From Methyloversatilis sp. (GTDB lineage: Bacteria; Pseudomonadota; Gammaproteobacteria; Burkholderiales; Rhodocyclaceae), in contig JAEUNO010000005.1 of assembly GCA_016791045.1 (NCBI GenBank), positions 62,001-126,000 on the forward strand: DNA of 64,000 nt, written 5' to 3'. Position 1 is the stretch's first letter, and each line of letters starts with the position of its first letter. A model generated the notes under the pieces. It ran no database searches and was not told where the DNA came from. It worked only from the letters and a program-made list of their open reading frames with translations. Positions 33,389 to 44,580 of this stretch are shown here, piece after piece. The position numbers and the translations under genes are program-made.

Positions 33389-34423
33389 TCAGCTGTTGCG
33401 GATGCGCGCGACCAGGGCATCGGTGTAATGCTTCGTCGTCGCCTTGCCACCCAGATCGCCGGTGCGCACATCATCGATGTTGAGCGTATCCGACACCGCC
33501 TTGCGGATGATGTCGCCCTTGTCCTGCAGTTTCACGTGGTCGAGCATCAGCGCCGACGCCAGCACCAGCGCGGTCGGATTGGCGATGCCCTTGCCTGCGA
33601 TGTCCGGCGCCGAGCCATGCACCGCCTCGAAGATCGCCGCGTCGGCGCCGATGTTGGAGCCCGGCGCCATGCCCAGGCCGCCGACCAGGCCGGCGGTCAG
33701 GTCGGACAGGATGTCGCCGAACAGGTTGGTGGTGACCAGCACGTCGAACTGCCAGGGGTTCATCACCAGCTTCATGCAGCAGGCGTCGACGATGACCTGT
33801 TCGAACTGGATGCGGCCCTTGTAACGCTCTTCGAACATCTGTTCGGCGGTTTCCAGGAAGATGCCGGTCAGCGCCTTCATGATGTTGGCCTTGTGCACCA
33901 CGGTCACCTTCTTGCGGCCGAGCGCGATCGCGTGCTCGAACGCATATTCGAGGATGTGGCGCGCGCCCTGGCGGGTGTTCACGCCGGTCGACATGGCCAC
34001 CGCGTGCGGGTCGCCCTCGATCGGGATGAAGTGCTCGTAGCCCATGTACAGGCCTTCGAGATTTTCGCGGCAGACGATGAGGTCGATGTTGTCGTAGCGG
34101 CCGCCGGGGATCAGCGTGCGCGCCGGACGGATGTTGGCGTACAGCTTGAACGCCTCGCGCAGGCGCACGTTGATCGAGCGGAAGCCGCCGCCGACCGGCG
34201 TCTCCAGCGGGCCCTTCAGGCCGAGCCGGGTGCGGCGGATGCTTTCCAGCGTCGCCTCCGGCAACGGATCGCCATGCGTCTTGAGCGCGCCCATGCCGGC
34301 CGGCTGGGTATCCCATTCGAACGGCGCACCGACGGCGTCCAGCGCGGCCAGCGCGGCGTCCATGATTTCGGGGCCGATACCGTCGCCGGGTATCAGGGTG
34401 GCGGGAATTTTCTGCGCACTCAT
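33389..34423 (-). CDS. Isocitrate dehydrogenase, NAD-type (IDH/IMDH family)
   Basis: The 344-residue enzyme starts at ATG 34423, eight bases after AGGAG. ATLIPGDGIGPEIMDAALAA at the N-terminus, the substrate loop SINVRLREAFKLYANIRP and TNLFGDILSDLTAGLVGGLG are hallmarks of the beta-decarboxylating dehydrogenases. The SxNxxLR loop favours isocitrate rather than isopropylmalate. The length is that of the short NAD-dependent group rather than the 416-residue NADP enzyme. It converts isocitrate to 2-oxoglutarate. No leu genes are adjacent. Confidence 0.88.
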   Translation of the reverse strand: MSAQKIPATLIPGDGIGPEIMDAALAALDAVGAPFEWDTQPAGMGALKTHGDPLPEATLESIRRTRLGLKGPLETPVGGGFRSINVRLREAFKLYANIRPARTLIPGGRYDNIDLIVCRENLEGLYMGYEHFIPIEGDPHAVAMSTGVNTRQGARHILEYAFEHAIALGRKKVTVVHKANIMKALTGIFLETAEQMFEERYKGRIQFEQVIVDACCMKLVMNPWQFDVLVTTNLFGDILSDLTAGLVGGLGMAPGSNIGADAAIFEAVHGSAPDIAGKGIANPTALVLASALMLDHVKLQDKGDIIRKAVSDTLNIDDVRTGDLGGKATTKHYTDALVARIRNS

Positions 34424-34557
34424 TCGGGGTCTCCTGTCATGGTTATGCATCGCCGTACGTCAGCGCCGGGTTGGCGCAGCGTCCGGAAATGTGGGAAGGC
34501 CGAAGCAAGAAACCTGCCCCGGCAGGGTCTGGCGGCACGCACCGGCAGACCCCATGT

Positions 34558-35277
34558 TCATGCCGGCGTGACCGGCTCGATGGCGCGCCATACCGTGGCG
34601 CCGCCGCTGGCCTTGTCGATCTCCGCCAGCACGCGTTCGTGCTCCGAACGCTCGGCGTCACTCGCCTGCACGCGGCGCAATGCACCGGAAACGCGCGTCG
34701 GCGCGGCACTGCGCACCGCTGCGGCATCCGGCTCGAGATCGATGATCAGGCTTTCCTGACCACGCGTCATCGCCAGATAGACTTCCACCAGCAGTTCGGC
34801 ATCGCGCAGCGCGCCATGGAATTCACGGTGCGTGTTGTCGATGCCGAAGCGCTCGCACAATGCATCGAGGTTGGCACGCTTGCCGGGGAACATGTCGCGC
34901 GCCATACGAACGGTGTCGATCGGCGGACCGCTGGTGATCGTGCGCAGCAGCGGCAGTCCGATCAGGTTGAGTTCGTTGTCAATGAATCCGACGTCGAAGG
35001 CGGCGTTGTGGATGACCAGTTCGGCGTCGCGCAAGAAATCGACGAATTCCGCCGCCACATCGCGGAATTTCGGCTTGTCGGCGAGAAACTCGGTCGTGAT
35101 GCCGTGGATCGCGACTGCGCCTTCCGGCACGTCGCGCTCCGGATTGACGAAGCGATGCAGTTGCCGGCCAGTGCGCTTGCGACCGACCATTTCGACGCAG
35201 CCGATTTCGATCAACCGGTCGCCGTTCTGCCATTCCAGTCCGGTCGTTTCGGTATCGAGGATGATCTGGCGTTTCAT
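34558..35277 (-). CDS. dnaQ: DNA polymerase III epsilon subunit (3'-5' exonuclease)
   Basis: The 239-residue protein has ExoI IILDTETTGLEW, ExoII VIHNAAFDVGFIDNEL and ExoIII with HREFHGALRDAELLVEVYL, the DEDDh exonuclease residues. It proofreads as part of the replicative polymerase. The clamp-binding and alpha-binding C-terminal part is present. It lies 65 bases downstream of rnhA, the usual proteobacterial neighbour. Confidence 0.96.
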   Translation of the reverse strand: MKRQIILDTETTGLEWQNGDRLIEIGCVEMVGRKRTGRQLHRFVNPERDVPEGAVAIHGITTEFLADKPKFRDVAAEFVDFLRDAELVIHNAAFDVGFIDNELNLIGLPLLRTITSGPPIDTVRMARDMFPGKRANLDALCERFGIDNTHREFHGALRDAELLVEVYLAMTRGQESLIIDLEPDAAAVRSAAPTRVSGALRRVQASDAERSEHERVLAEIDKASGGATVWRAIEPVTPA

Positions 35278-35341
35278 GGAAGGGAAAGTCCGGGAACAGG
35301 TCGGGCCACTGCGCGGCGCATTCTACAGCCAGCCGTCGCGC

Positions 35342-35779
35342 TCACGCACCGCGCACGGGAATCGCGTCGCGCGCCAGACGGTCGACGCGCTCGTTCTCCG
35401 GATGGCCGGCATGGCCCTTGACCCACTTCCACTCGACTTCATGCACACGTGCCGCCGCATCAAGCGCCTGCCACAGGTCGACATTCTTCACCGGGTCGCC
35501 CCCCGCCGTCTTCCAGCCCTTGCGCTTCCAGCCGTGTATCCACTCGCTGATGCCCTTCTGCACATACTGCGAATCGGTGTAGACCACGGCACGTACCGGC
35601 TTCTTCAACGCGTTGAGCGCCTCGATCACCGCCATCAGTTCCATGCGGTTGTTCGTGGTCGCGCGCTCGCCGCCCGACAGTTCGCGTTCGACGGCGCCGC
35701 ACTTGAGCAGCGCGCCCCAGCCGCCCGGGCCCGGGTTGCCGCTGCAGGCACCGTCGGTATAGATGATCACGTCGTCCAA
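35342..35779 (-). CDS. rnhA: Ribonuclease HI
   Basis: The 145-residue enzyme cleaves RNA in RNA-DNA hybrids. Catalytic residues are seen in [34 protein letters not shown] and NERVDRLA. The start is a TTG at 35779 ([10 protein letters not shown]) because GGAG lies six bases upstream; the GTG at 35770 (VIIYTDG) would be 15 bases away. The start lies 15 bases from the methyltransferase stop. Confidence 0.95.
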   Translation of the reverse strand: MDDVIIYTDGACSGNPGPGGWGALLKCGAVERELSGGERATTNNRMELMAVIEALNALKKPVRAVVYTDSQYVQKGISEWIHGWKRKGWKTAGGDPVKNVDLWQALDAAARVHEVEWKWVKGHAGHPENERVDRLARDAIPVRGA

Positions 35780-35793
35780 GACTTGCTCCAGGT

Positions 35794-36540
35794 TCAGGTG
35801 CCGAACTTGCGGTCCGGCACGGTATTGCGACGAGCGCTGCCGACGCTGGCCACGGCCCGCGCGGCGGCGCGGCGGTCGCTCCATTTCGGCGTGATGAGGC
35901 GCATGCCATGCACCCGCTTGACACCCTGCAGCACGTAGGTGCCGCCCAGGAAGGGCCACCAGCGGTCTCCGGCGGATTCGATGAAACTCCACCGCGCCAG
36001 CCATTTTTCGCTGCAAACCGGCGGGCGGTAGCAACCGAAACAGCCCGCCTGGGTGTCCAGGCTGAGCAGCTTGAACCAGTCGCGCAGGCGCGGCACCGAC
36101 AGCCAGTCGCCATTCCACGGGAAGGGCTCGCGTTCCTGCAGCCGCCGCCGCGCACCCCACAGGCTGAACGGGTTGAAGCCGGTCACCAGCACCTGCCCTT
36201 CCGGTACCAGCACGCGCTCCACCTCGCGCAGCACGGCGTGCGGGTCGGCGGCAAATTCAAGCACATGCGGCAGCACCACCAGATCGACGCTGGTGGCTGG
36301 AAACGGCAGATGCACCGGATCGCACACCAGCGCCGGCATCGGACCCGGGCGCGCATCGTCGCTGTACAGCTTGAACGGCATCCGGTTGGCGCGCAGATAG
36401 TCGTGCTGCAGCAGGCCGATCTGTACCGCGTTGTAACCGAACACGTCGGCCACCATCTGGTCCACCTGTGCGTGTTCCCAGCGCTGGACGTACTGTCCCT
36501 GCGGGGTATCCAGCCATTCGTGCAAACCGGGAATCGACAT
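35794..36540 (-). CDS. SAM-dependent methyltransferase (type 11)
   Basis: The 248-residue protein has a degenerate class I methyltransferase core: [29 protein letters not shown] and [21 protein letters not shown]. The usual N-terminal glycine-rich SAM loop is poorly preserved, as in the YafS-like proteins found between gloB and rnhA in many proteobacteria. Substrate unknown. It is divergent from gloB. Confidence 0.9.
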   Translation of the reverse strand: MSIPGLHEWLDTPQGQYVQRWEHAQVDQMVADVFGYNAVQIGLLQHDYLRANRMPFKLYSDDARPGPMPALVCDPVHLPFPATSVDLVVLPHVLEFAADPHAVLREVERVLVPEGQVLVTGFNPFSLWGARRRLQEREPFPWNGDWLSVPRLRDWFKLLSLDTQAGCFGCYRPPVCSEKWLARWSFIESAGDRWWPFLGGTYVLQGVKRVHGMRLITPKWSDRRAAARAVASVGSARRNTVPDRKFGT

Positions 36541-36617
36541 GTTTTACGGGGCGGTGGATCGTCACGCGTGACGCCGACGCATTGTCATTGCGTCAGCGTC
36601 ACGCCAGAATCGGGCGG

Positions 36618-37379
36618 ATGAAGATATATCCGATACCCGCGTTTGGCGACAATTATCTTTGGCTGGTCGCAAAAGGAACGCGCGCGCTGGCGGTCGACCC
36701 GGGTGACGCCACGCCGGTACTCGCGGCACTCGACCGGCACCACCTGACGCTCGACACCATCCTGATCACGCACCATCACGGCGACCACATCGGCGGCGTC
36801 GCCGAACTGGTGCATCGCACCGGCGCACGCGTCTACGGACCCGCGGACGAGCGCATTGCCGAAGTGACCGATCCGGTGGCGGAGGGCCGGCGCATCGACC
36901 TGCCCTGGCTGGGCGTCGCCCTGACCGTGCTCGAAGTGCCCGGCCACACGCGCAGCCACATTGCCTGGTACGGCGGCGATGCACTCTTTTGCGGCGACAC
37001 GCTGTTTGCCGCCGGCTGCGGCAGGCTGTTCGAAGGCACGGCGGAACAGATGTGGCACTCGCTGTCGCGCATCGCCTCGTTGCCGCTGCACACGCGCATC
37101 CACTGCGCGCACGAGTACACCGAATCCAATCTGCGCTTCGCACTGGCGGTCGAACCGGACAACCAGGCGCTGATCGCACGCGCCCGCCGCGTCGCGAAGC
37201 TCCGGGCGGCCGATCAGCCCAGCGTGCCGTTCGCGCTGGCCGAAGAACTGGCGACCAACCCCTTCCTGCGCGTGCGCGAGGCAGCCATCATCGGCGCCGC
37301 AGAGGCACACGCCGGCCGCAGACTGCAAAGCCCGGTCGAGGTGTTCGCGGTACTGCGGGAATGGAAGAACGGGTTTTAG
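36618..37379 (+). CDS. gloB: Hydroxyacylglutathione hydrolase (glyoxalase II)
   Basis: The 253-residue metallo-beta-lactamase-fold enzyme hydrolyses S-lactoylglutathione in methylglyoxal detoxification. The metal site THHHGDHIGG, then GHTRSHIAWYG, FCGDTLFAAGCGRLFEGT and CAHEYTESNLRFA are all present. Length is normal. ATG 36618 is preceded by GGGCGG. Confidence 0.97.
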   Translation: MKIYPIPAFGDNYLWLVAKGTRALAVDPGDATPVLAALDRHHLTLDTILITHHHGDHIGGVAELVHRTGARVYGPADERIAEVTDPVAEGRRIDLPWLGVALTVLEVPGHTRSHIAWYGGDALFCGDTLFAAGCGRLFEGTAEQMWHSLSRIASLPLHTRIHCAHEYTESNLRFALAVEPDNQALIARARRVAKLRAADQPSVPFALAEELATNPFLRVREAAIIGAAEAHAGRRLQSPVEVFAVLREWKNGF

Positions 37380-37512
37380 CGCGACGCGGAACGGCCGGAT
37401 GGTTCAGCCGATCGAGTTCGGATCCTGGCCGGGCCTCAGGTTCGCCAGGCAAGTCTTTGTCTTCGAATCGAAACCGGCTTTCCGAACCGATCAATTCGGA
37501 TTCATGCGGCGA

Positions 37513-39462
37513 TCACCGTCTGCGCCGGGCCAGCCCGGCAATCACCAGAAGCCCTGCTCCGTAAAGCCAGGCGGCAGGCGGCAGAGGCACGGCAGTGACT
37601 GAATTGACGTAGAACCGGCGGCCGTCGGTTTCGCCCTCGATCACCGCCAGGTCGCTGAAGACATGGACCGTCAGCGGTGCAAGACCGACGAATGGCGGGT
37701 CGGCGACCAGCCATTCGAACACGTCGCCCTGATCGGGAACGAAGCCACTGATGAAACGCAGGTTCACGATGCTGTCAACAAGATCTGCCTGACCCAGAAC
37801 GACCAGCTGGTCATACTCGATGCCCGCGAGGCGGCCGCCGATTTCGATGTCGAAGATCGTGCCACGGGCCTCCAGATTGCCGTCGATGGTCAGGGTGCCG
37901 GGCGAGTTGCCCGGCCCGATGGTGACGGCGCCCGTCGAAATCAGGCTGCTGAAACCGCCCGAGCCATAGCCGATCGTACCGGTGCCGCCGAGCGTGCCGC
38001 CGAGAAATTCGATCTCGTCTCCGGTCAGCCTGCCATTGACCACCGTATCGCCCTCGATCTGGCTGAAGCTGCCGACGCGCAGCTCACCATCCGCGTCGAT
38101 CACCAGTTCAGGGGTGTTGAACAGCGTGGCGACGCCCTGACGATTCTGGGTGAAGGCGTCGGCGTCCACCACCGTCGCGAGCCCGGTGAGCGGGTCGACA
38201 ATCCCGGGTACGCGCACGCGGCCGGCGTTCTCGAACACGCCGACGGCGTTGTAATCGGAGGCGTTGTCAGGAAAAAGCGGATCGTCTGCCGGCACCGGAA
38301 GAAAGGTCATTTCGCCCCCCCGCGCGTTGTGGACGTTGATCACGCAGGTGTCGCCGAATCGATCGTTCGAACAGGGGCCGGAGTTGTGGCTGCCCAGCAA
38401 CACGCCCGAGAAAGCGCCTTCGTTGATCAGTTGGCCGCGACCCGGAGTAGCGAGTGGCGACGACCCTGCCCCCATCGCCACCAACGCACCACCGCCCGCC
38501 GTCACCAATGATCCGGTGTTGCGCAGCGTCGCATCGGGCCCGATCTCGATGCGGCTCTGAAACCCGTCGATGAGAAAGACGGCGTGCTGTCGCCACTCGC
38601 CGACATCAAAGTTCCCGCCTCGCACCAGAGCGATGCGGCTGCGCTGGTTCAGCAGCAGACCACCGGTCTCCGTCGTGGTGATACCGGTGAACACATGGGA
38701 GCCCGCGAAGGAAATGCCGTAGGTGTTCGTGTTTCCGCCAAGCCCGTCGGCATAAAAGGTGGCGCTATCGTGATATCCACCGGCGGCCAGGTGAAGCGTG
38801 CCCGACCATGTCTCGAACTTTCCGCCATCGTGTTGCACCGGCAGCGCAAACACGCTCGTTCCGGTACCGGACGCCTTGATGACCGACCCGCTCCGATTCA
38901 CGAAGGACGACCGTGCAAGATCGGAGGTTCGCACCATGCCCAGATCGTTCTGGATCCAGTACGTCGAAAAAACATCATTGACGAAACGCGCGCCGCCACC
39001 CAGGGTAAGTTGGCCGTTGCCCGTCTGGAAAAACTGTCCCTTGTTGATCGCATCGAGCGGAAACGTGTTCTCCGCGTCGCTGGCCGCGATGTACATGCCG
39101 TCGGTCGGGAAAGCAGGCCCGAAGCTCGCGCCCGGGACGGCGGTGTCTCCGCGGAATTCGATCCGGGCCGGGTAACCGGCGGCGGAAATCCAGCCATTGG
39201 CGAGCACAGCGTTTGTTGCGGTTGCGGGTCCCTCGAAACCGTCCCGAAAAATGATCGTGCCGCCTTCCATCGACAGCACGCCCAGATCGACGGCTCCGTA
39301 CTTGTCGACCTGCTGACCACTTGGCACGGTCGTCTGCGCCGTCGCCGACGTCCACGCCACAGCGCCGCACACAAGCAGCGCCAACGCTGCAGAACGTCCT
39401 GACCGCAGAGTGTGGTGACGGCGATGTGACCGAACGACTCGGTTCGAAAAGCAGGCACCCAT
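37513..39462 (-). CDS. Large secreted protein with PEP-CTERM-type sorting signal (VPLPPAAW variant)
   Basis: From ATG 39462, eight bases after GGAG, the product has 649 residues. It has a long signal peptide (GRSAALALLVCGAVAWTSATA), then beta-rich, Gly/Asn/Thr-rich sequence with autotransporter-like short repeats (LINEGAFSGVLLG, VFENAGRVRVPG, GTLGGTGTIGYGSGGF), and ends VTAVPLPPAAWLYGAGLLVI followed by AGLARRRR. That tail is the VPLPAAAW variant of the PEP-CTERM signal, processed by an exosortase (not in the window). Likely a surface or matrix protein. A response-regulator diguanylate cyclase gene lies just upstream. Confidence 0.85.
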   Translation of the reverse strand: MGACFSNRVVRSHRRHHTLRSGRSAALALLVCGAVAWTSATAQTTVPSGQQVDKYGAVDLGVLSMEGGTIIFRDGFEGPATATNAVLANGWISAAGYPARIEFRGDTAVPGASFGPAFPTDGMYIAASDAENTFPLDAINKGQFFQTGNGQLTLGGGARFVNDVFSTYWIQNDLGMVRTSDLARSSFVNRSGSVIKASGTGTSVFALPVQHDGGKFETWSGTLHLAAGGYHDSATFYADGLGGNTNTYGISFAGSHVFTGITTTETGGLLLNQRSRIALVRGGNFDVGEWRQHAVFLIDGFQSRIEIGPDATLRNTGSLVTAGGGALVAMGAGSSPLATPGRGQLINEGAFSGVLLGSHNSGPCSNDRFGDTCVINVHNARGGEMTFLPVPADDPLFPDNASDYNAVGVFENAGRVRVPGIVDPLTGLATVVDADAFTQNRQGVATLFNTPELVIDADGELRVGSFSQIEGDTVVNGRLTGDEIEFLGGTLGGTGTIGYGSGGFSSLISTGAVTIGPGNSPGTLTIDGNLEARGTIFDIEIGGRLAGIEYDQLVVLGQADLVDSIVNLRFISGFVPDQGDVFEWLVADPPFVGLAPLTVHVFSDLAVIEGETDGRRFYVNSVTAVPLPPAAWLYGAGLLVIAGLARRRR

Positions 39463-39659
39463 GATTACCACTCCATGATCAAGTCACCGCCTGAACCGTA
39501 GCAGCCGCTGCGAACCGCAACCACCTCGCCCGCGGCATCGGCCGAGAAAAATGTCATGGTGCCCCCGTGGATGACGTCGCCCGTGCGTAGGCGACGGTTC
39601 AGTTTGACCTGCAATATGGATGGCGCCGTGCCCCCCCGAGACGGGCGCAACGCCCCCAA

Positions 39660-40616
39660 TCACTCCACGGCGACTTCCGGCACCTTGAAGCCGACGCGAT
39701 CGCGCCCGCCGGACTTGGCGGCGTAGAGCGCAAAGTCGGCTTCCGCGAGCAGACTTTGCGGACCGCCGCTTTCCTGGCCGGGTGTCGTGCTGGCGACGCC
39801 GACGCTGATGGTCAGCGTGCCGCCCGATACCGCGCGATGTTCGATGCCGAGCGCCCGGATCGAGTCGCACAGGCCCTCGCCGACCCGGCGCGCACCGCTC
39901 AGATCGGTTTCCGGCAGTACCAGCGCGAATTCCTCGCCGCCGTAGCGCGCGACCAGATCGCTGGGTCGGCGCGACACCGCGAGCAATGCATTGGCAACAC
40001 TTTTCAGGCACTCGTCGCCGGCGATGTGACCGTAGGTGTCGTTGTACTGCTTGAAGTTGTCCACATCGACCAGCGCCAGCGCGATCGGCCGCTTGTAGCG
40101 TGCCGCGCGACGCCATTCGCGCATGATGGTTTCGTCGAGCTGGCGGCGGTTGGCCAGCCCGGTCAGTCCGTCGAGCGAACTCAGCCGCGTCAGTTCCTGG
40201 TTGGCCGCATCGAGCTTGCGCGTCAGCACCACCAGCGAATAACGCATCTGCAGGATGCGCTGCATGGCGCGCACCTTGGCCGCCAGCACGACTTCACTGA
40301 CCGGTTTGAACAGGTAATCGTCACCGCCCGCGGTGATGCCCTGGACCAGGTCGGTGTCGGCGGTACGGGCGGTCAGAAAGAGGATGGGTGTCCATTCGCC
40401 GGACTGTTCGATGGCGCGGATGCGTCGCGCGACCTCGTAGCCGTCGATGCCCGGCAGCACCACGTCGAGCAGCACGATGTCCGGGTTGTGTTCGCGAAAG
40501 GCGGCAATGCCGGCTTCACCGTCGGTGGCGGCGATGGGCAGAATGCCCATCCGCTCGAGATGCTGACTGATGACGGCGAGCCCCGTCTGGGAATCTTCAA
40601 TGATCAGCGCTTTCAT
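39660..40616 (-). CDS. Response regulator diguanylate cyclase (PleD-like)
   Basis: The 318-residue protein has an N-terminal receiver domain (LIIEDSQ, phosphoacceptor Asp in IVLLDVVLPGIDGYE, conserved Lys in YLFKPV) and a GGDEF domain (SLDGLTGLANRR, ARYGGEEFALVLPE). The active GGEEF and an RxxD inhibitory site five residues before it (RPSDLVARYGGEEF) are present. It should make cyclic di-GMP on phosphorylation. ATG 40616 is used, seven bases after AAGGG; ATG 40622 is an alternative. It sits upstream of the sorted surface protein. Confidence 0.94.
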   Translation of the reverse strand: MKALIIEDSQTGLAVISQHLERMGILPIAATDGEAGIAAFREHNPDIVLLDVVLPGIDGYEVARRIRAIEQSGEWTPILFLTARTADTDLVQGITAGGDDYLFKPVSEVVLAAKVRAMQRILQMRYSLVVLTRKLDAANQELTRLSSLDGLTGLANRRQLDETIMREWRRAARYKRPIALALVDVDNFKQYNDTYGHIAGDECLKSVANALLAVSRRPSDLVARYGGEEFALVLPETDLSGARRVGEGLCDSIRALGIEHRAVSGGTLTISVGVASTTPGQESGGPQSLLAEADFALYAAKSGGRDRVGFKVPEVAVE

Positions 40617-40814
40617 GGACATACCCTTTTTTTTCGCATCATAAGCCACGTGCGCGCCGCGCGTGCGGGTGTCTGACGAAACGAAACTAACCGTTGCCCG
40701 CGCGGTCCGTCACCGGTCTCTTCATCGGTTCATCAACGCCGGCAGCGTCCGCAATCAGGTTTGACGCTGCATGCTCCGGATGGCTAGCATTCGGGGTTTG
40801 GCTCTTTCGCAGCA

Positions 40815-42317
40815 ATGCCGCCTCTCATCGACTCCCTCCTGCGCCGCGCCGCGATCCTGCTGTCGGGCCTGCTGCTCGCCGGCTGCGCGGCCACCGGCGT
40901 GGTCAGCGAGAATGCCGGCGACGCGCCCGTTGCACGGTCGTCCGTCAGCACGCCGGATCGCAGCCGGGTCACGAAGAAGCCGGGGGACACCAGCCGTACG
41001 CCGGGCATCAAACCGGGCAAGGCCGAACCCATCCCCTTCCCGGAACCGACCGAAATCGTCCGGGCACCGGAAGACGAAATCAAGCCGGTTGATCTCACCC
41101 TGGCGCCGGATGACCTGTGGGAGCGCATCCGCAAGGGCTTCGGCATGGCGGACCTCGACCACCCGCTGGTCGCCGAGCACCAGGCCTGGTACCTGAACCG
41201 CCCGGACTACTTCCGCCGCATGTCGGAACGGGGCCGGCGCTACATGTTCCACATCGTCGAAGAGATCGAGCGGCGCGGACTGCCGACCGAACTGGCGCTG
41301 CTGCCGATGGTGGAAAGCGCCTACAACCCCGAGGCGCTGTCGGTCGCCAAGGCGTCCGGCCTCTGGCAGTTCATCCCGTCCACCGGCAAGCTTTACGGGC
41401 TCGAGCAGAATGCACAGCGCGACGACCGGCGCGATATCGTTGCGTCGACCCAGGCGGCGCTCGAATACCTGCAGAAGATCTACGAAATGCACGGCGACTG
41501 GCATCTGGCGCTGGCCTCCTACAACTGGGGCGAAGGCGCGGTCGGGCGCGCCGTGCTGCGCAACCAGGCGGCCGGCCTGCCGACCGACTATGCCTCGCTG
41601 AACATGCCGGCCGAAACACGCCATTACGTACCCAAGCTGCAGGCGCTGAAGAACATCATCGCGCAGCCCGAACTGTTCGGAATCGAACTCGAGTCGGTCG
41701 AAAACAAGCCCTATTTCGCCCAGGTCGCCGAAGCGCCATCGATGGACCTGGCCACGGCCGCCCGGCTGGCCGACGTGCCGGTGGCCGAAATCAAGGCGCT
41801 CAACCCGCAGCACAAGCGACCGGTCATCCGGACCGGCAAGGGCGGTGCGCAGCTGGTGCTGCCTGCGCACGCCGTCGACACCTTCATGGCCAATCTGGAC
41901 AACCGCAACCCGGACGCCGCACCGACCGCCGGCGCGCCGTGGCGGACCTACACGCTGGGCCCGAAGGAAACACTGGCGACGGTGATCCGCCGCTTCGGCG
42001 TCAGCGAATGGCGGCTGCGCCGCTTCAACGGCCTGTCGCCGACCGTGCGCATCGGCCCGGGCAGCACGCTGCTGGTGCCGGACGAGAACAGCAGCCTGTC
42101 GCTCGACGGCGGCAATGCCGAAGAAGCACCGCGGCTCGGCGTGGACAAGCCGAAATACAAGCGCGTGAAACGCAACGGCCGCTGGGTGAATGTACCGGTC
42201 ACACCCGCCGCCGGCAGCAAGGCCGTGAAGCCGGGGGTGCAGAAGAGGAAGGTCAGCGCGCCGCCGGCACGGAAGAAGACGGTGATTCCGGCTGGAAAGT
42301 CAGCGACGGGAAAGTAG
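40815..42317 (+). CDS. mltD: MltD-like membrane-bound lytic murein transglycosylase
   Basis: The 500-residue lipoprotein (signal ending LLLAGC) has a transglycosylase SLT domain: ELALLPMVESAYNPEALSVA with the catalytic Glu, SGLWQFIPSTGKLYGL and LALASYNWGEGAVGRAV. A LysM-type C-terminal domain follows (TYTLGPKETLATVIRRFG, then VRIGPGSTLLVP). The tail is basic and Lys/Pro-rich. It cleaves peptidoglycan glycan strands with 1,6-anhydro product formation. Confidence 0.93.
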   Translation: MPPLIDSLLRRAAILLSGLLLAGCAATGVVSENAGDAPVARSSVSTPDRSRVTKKPGDTSRTPGIKPGKAEPIPFPEPTEIVRAPEDEIKPVDLTLAPDDLWERIRKGFGMADLDHPLVAEHQAWYLNRPDYFRRMSERGRRYMFHIVEEIERRGLPTELALLPMVESAYNPEALSVAKASGLWQFIPSTGKLYGLEQNAQRDDRRDIVASTQAALEYLQKIYEMHGDWHLALASYNWGEGAVGRAVLRNQAAGLPTDYASLNMPAETRHYVPKLQALKNIIAQPELFGIELESVENKPYFAQVAEAPSMDLATAARLADVPVAEIKALNPQHKRPVIRTGKGGAQLVLPAHAVDTFMANLDNRNPDAAPTAGAPWRTYTLGPKETLATVIRRFGVSEWRLRRFNGLSPTVRIGPGSTLLVPDENSSLSLDGGNAEEAPRLGVDKPKYKRVKRNGRWVNVPVTPAAGSKAVKPGVQKRKVSAPPARKKTVIPAGKSATGK

Positions 42318-42348
42318 CGGTCGGGCCTGCAACCTGTGGGGCTGTCCT

Positions 42349-42503
42349 TGTGGGCGCGGCGGCCCCGCCGCGCTACGCACTCTGCACAACGATGGTCACG
42401 GCTCCATCGCGGCGAGGGCGGCGCGGGGGTTTCGGCGAGCACTGCTCGCCGCCCGCAGAGCCGGCTGGCCATGCAGGGCCAGCCGTGGATTGCCGCTCCC
42501 ACA
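42349..42503. repeat. REP-like inverted-repeat element
   Basis: The stretch begins TGTGGGCGCGGC and ends GCCGCTCCCACA, its inverted partner. Inside are two further palindromes: CGGCGAGCA / TGCTCGCCG (42433-42451) and GGCTGGCC / GGCCAGCC (42463-42484). It fills most of the 238-bp gap between mltD and the convergent ABC transporter operon. Confidence 0.75.
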
Positions 42504-42555
42504 AAACCTTCGCTCCGCTCCCCAAAGCATCGCCGTGCAGTTCGCCGCGAAGCGT

Positions 42556-44576
<2,021 letters not shown>

Positions 44577-44580
<4 letters not shown>

